The position numbers and the translations under genes are program-made. 5,058 bases of DNA, taken from assembly GCA_030145595.1 (NCBI GenBank), contig JAQYVG010000235.1, positions 1-5,058 of the forward strand. Reading direction: 5' to 3'. The first letter of the stretch is position 1. Each line of letters begins with the position of its first letter. This DNA is from Desulfobacterales bacterium (GTDB lineage Bacteria; Desulfobacterota; Desulfobacteria; Desulfobacterales; UBA11574). A model generated the notes under the pieces. It had not been told where the DNA came from and did not search any database. It worked only from the letters and a program-made list of their open reading frames with translations. Of the stretch, positions 4,987 to 5,058 are shown in pieces.

Positions 4987-5058
4987 ATATTTACTTTCAT
5001 TTGAATTCATCCGGCGCTGCCCTGCTACGGCGAGATTTCCATTGCGTTCCGACCCCGC
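4987..5058. other. Unassigned GC-richer end of window
   Basis: From about 5010 the base composition rises sharply compared with the AT-rich spacer before it. A minus-strand frame is open from 5058 to a TGA at 4930-4932 (42 codons), but it runs through the hairpin repeat and I recognise no family in it. It could be the tail of a gene, or another intergenic repeat, entering from the right. I make no gene call. Confidence 0.3.

Noticed and set aside
4740..4990. CRISPR array suggested by recurring CGAAAT words
   Set aside because: Units are short, variable and arranged as inverted arms, with no uniform repeat-spacer periodicity.

Overview
The window looks like chromosomal DNA of an anaerobic bacterium, most likely Desulfobacterota (Desulfobacterales-like). 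That placement rests on three things: AT-rich intergenic regions carrying CGAAAT-rich palindromic repeats, a receiver plus HisKA protein of a type I associate with that group, and a stand-alone FMN glutamate-synthase-domain protein. It is an inference from gene types, not from a marker gene.

Minus strand, read right to left (2574 to 1): a receiver-HisKA response regulator (1801-2574); a Maf/YhdE nucleotide pyrophosphatase only 12 nt downstream (1186-1788); a 177-nt gap with a degraded inverted repeat; the PLP-homeostasis protein YggS (307-1008); and, overlapping its stop codon as ATGA, the start of epoxyqueuosine reductase QueH (1-310, cut by the window edge). A good sigma-54 promoter (TTGGCACAATAAGTGCA, 2625-2641) precedes the response regulator.

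The 396-nt divergent intergenic region (2575-2970) is the most interesting part. On the plus strand it carries a TTGACA-type promoter, then a leader with two tandem hairpins, each closed by C-G and each presenting the same hexaloop AAAGGC. The 3' arm of the second hairpin is also the 5' arm of an intrinsic terminator with a nine-T tract. This is the architecture of an ANTAR-protein antitermination target: dual hexaloops with A at position 1 and G at position 4, the second hairpin mutually exclusive with the terminator. It controls the plus-strand gene 2971-4623, a 550-residue FMN-binding glutamate-synthase-family protein with an N-terminal four-cysteine cluster. No ANTAR protein is encoded in the window, so the regulator would act from elsewhere.

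Downstream (4624-5058) there is no convincing gene. The stretch holds a strong intrinsic terminator, two near-identical 19-nt hairpin repeats, a roughly 165-bp MITE-like palindrome between them, and a GC-richer unassigned end.

Taken together, the right half suggests nitrogen-related control (ANTAR antitermination of a glutamate-synthase-like gene, divergent from a sigma-54-dependent signalling gene). The left half is housekeeping: nucleotide-pool cleaning, PLP homeostasis and tRNA queuosine modification.
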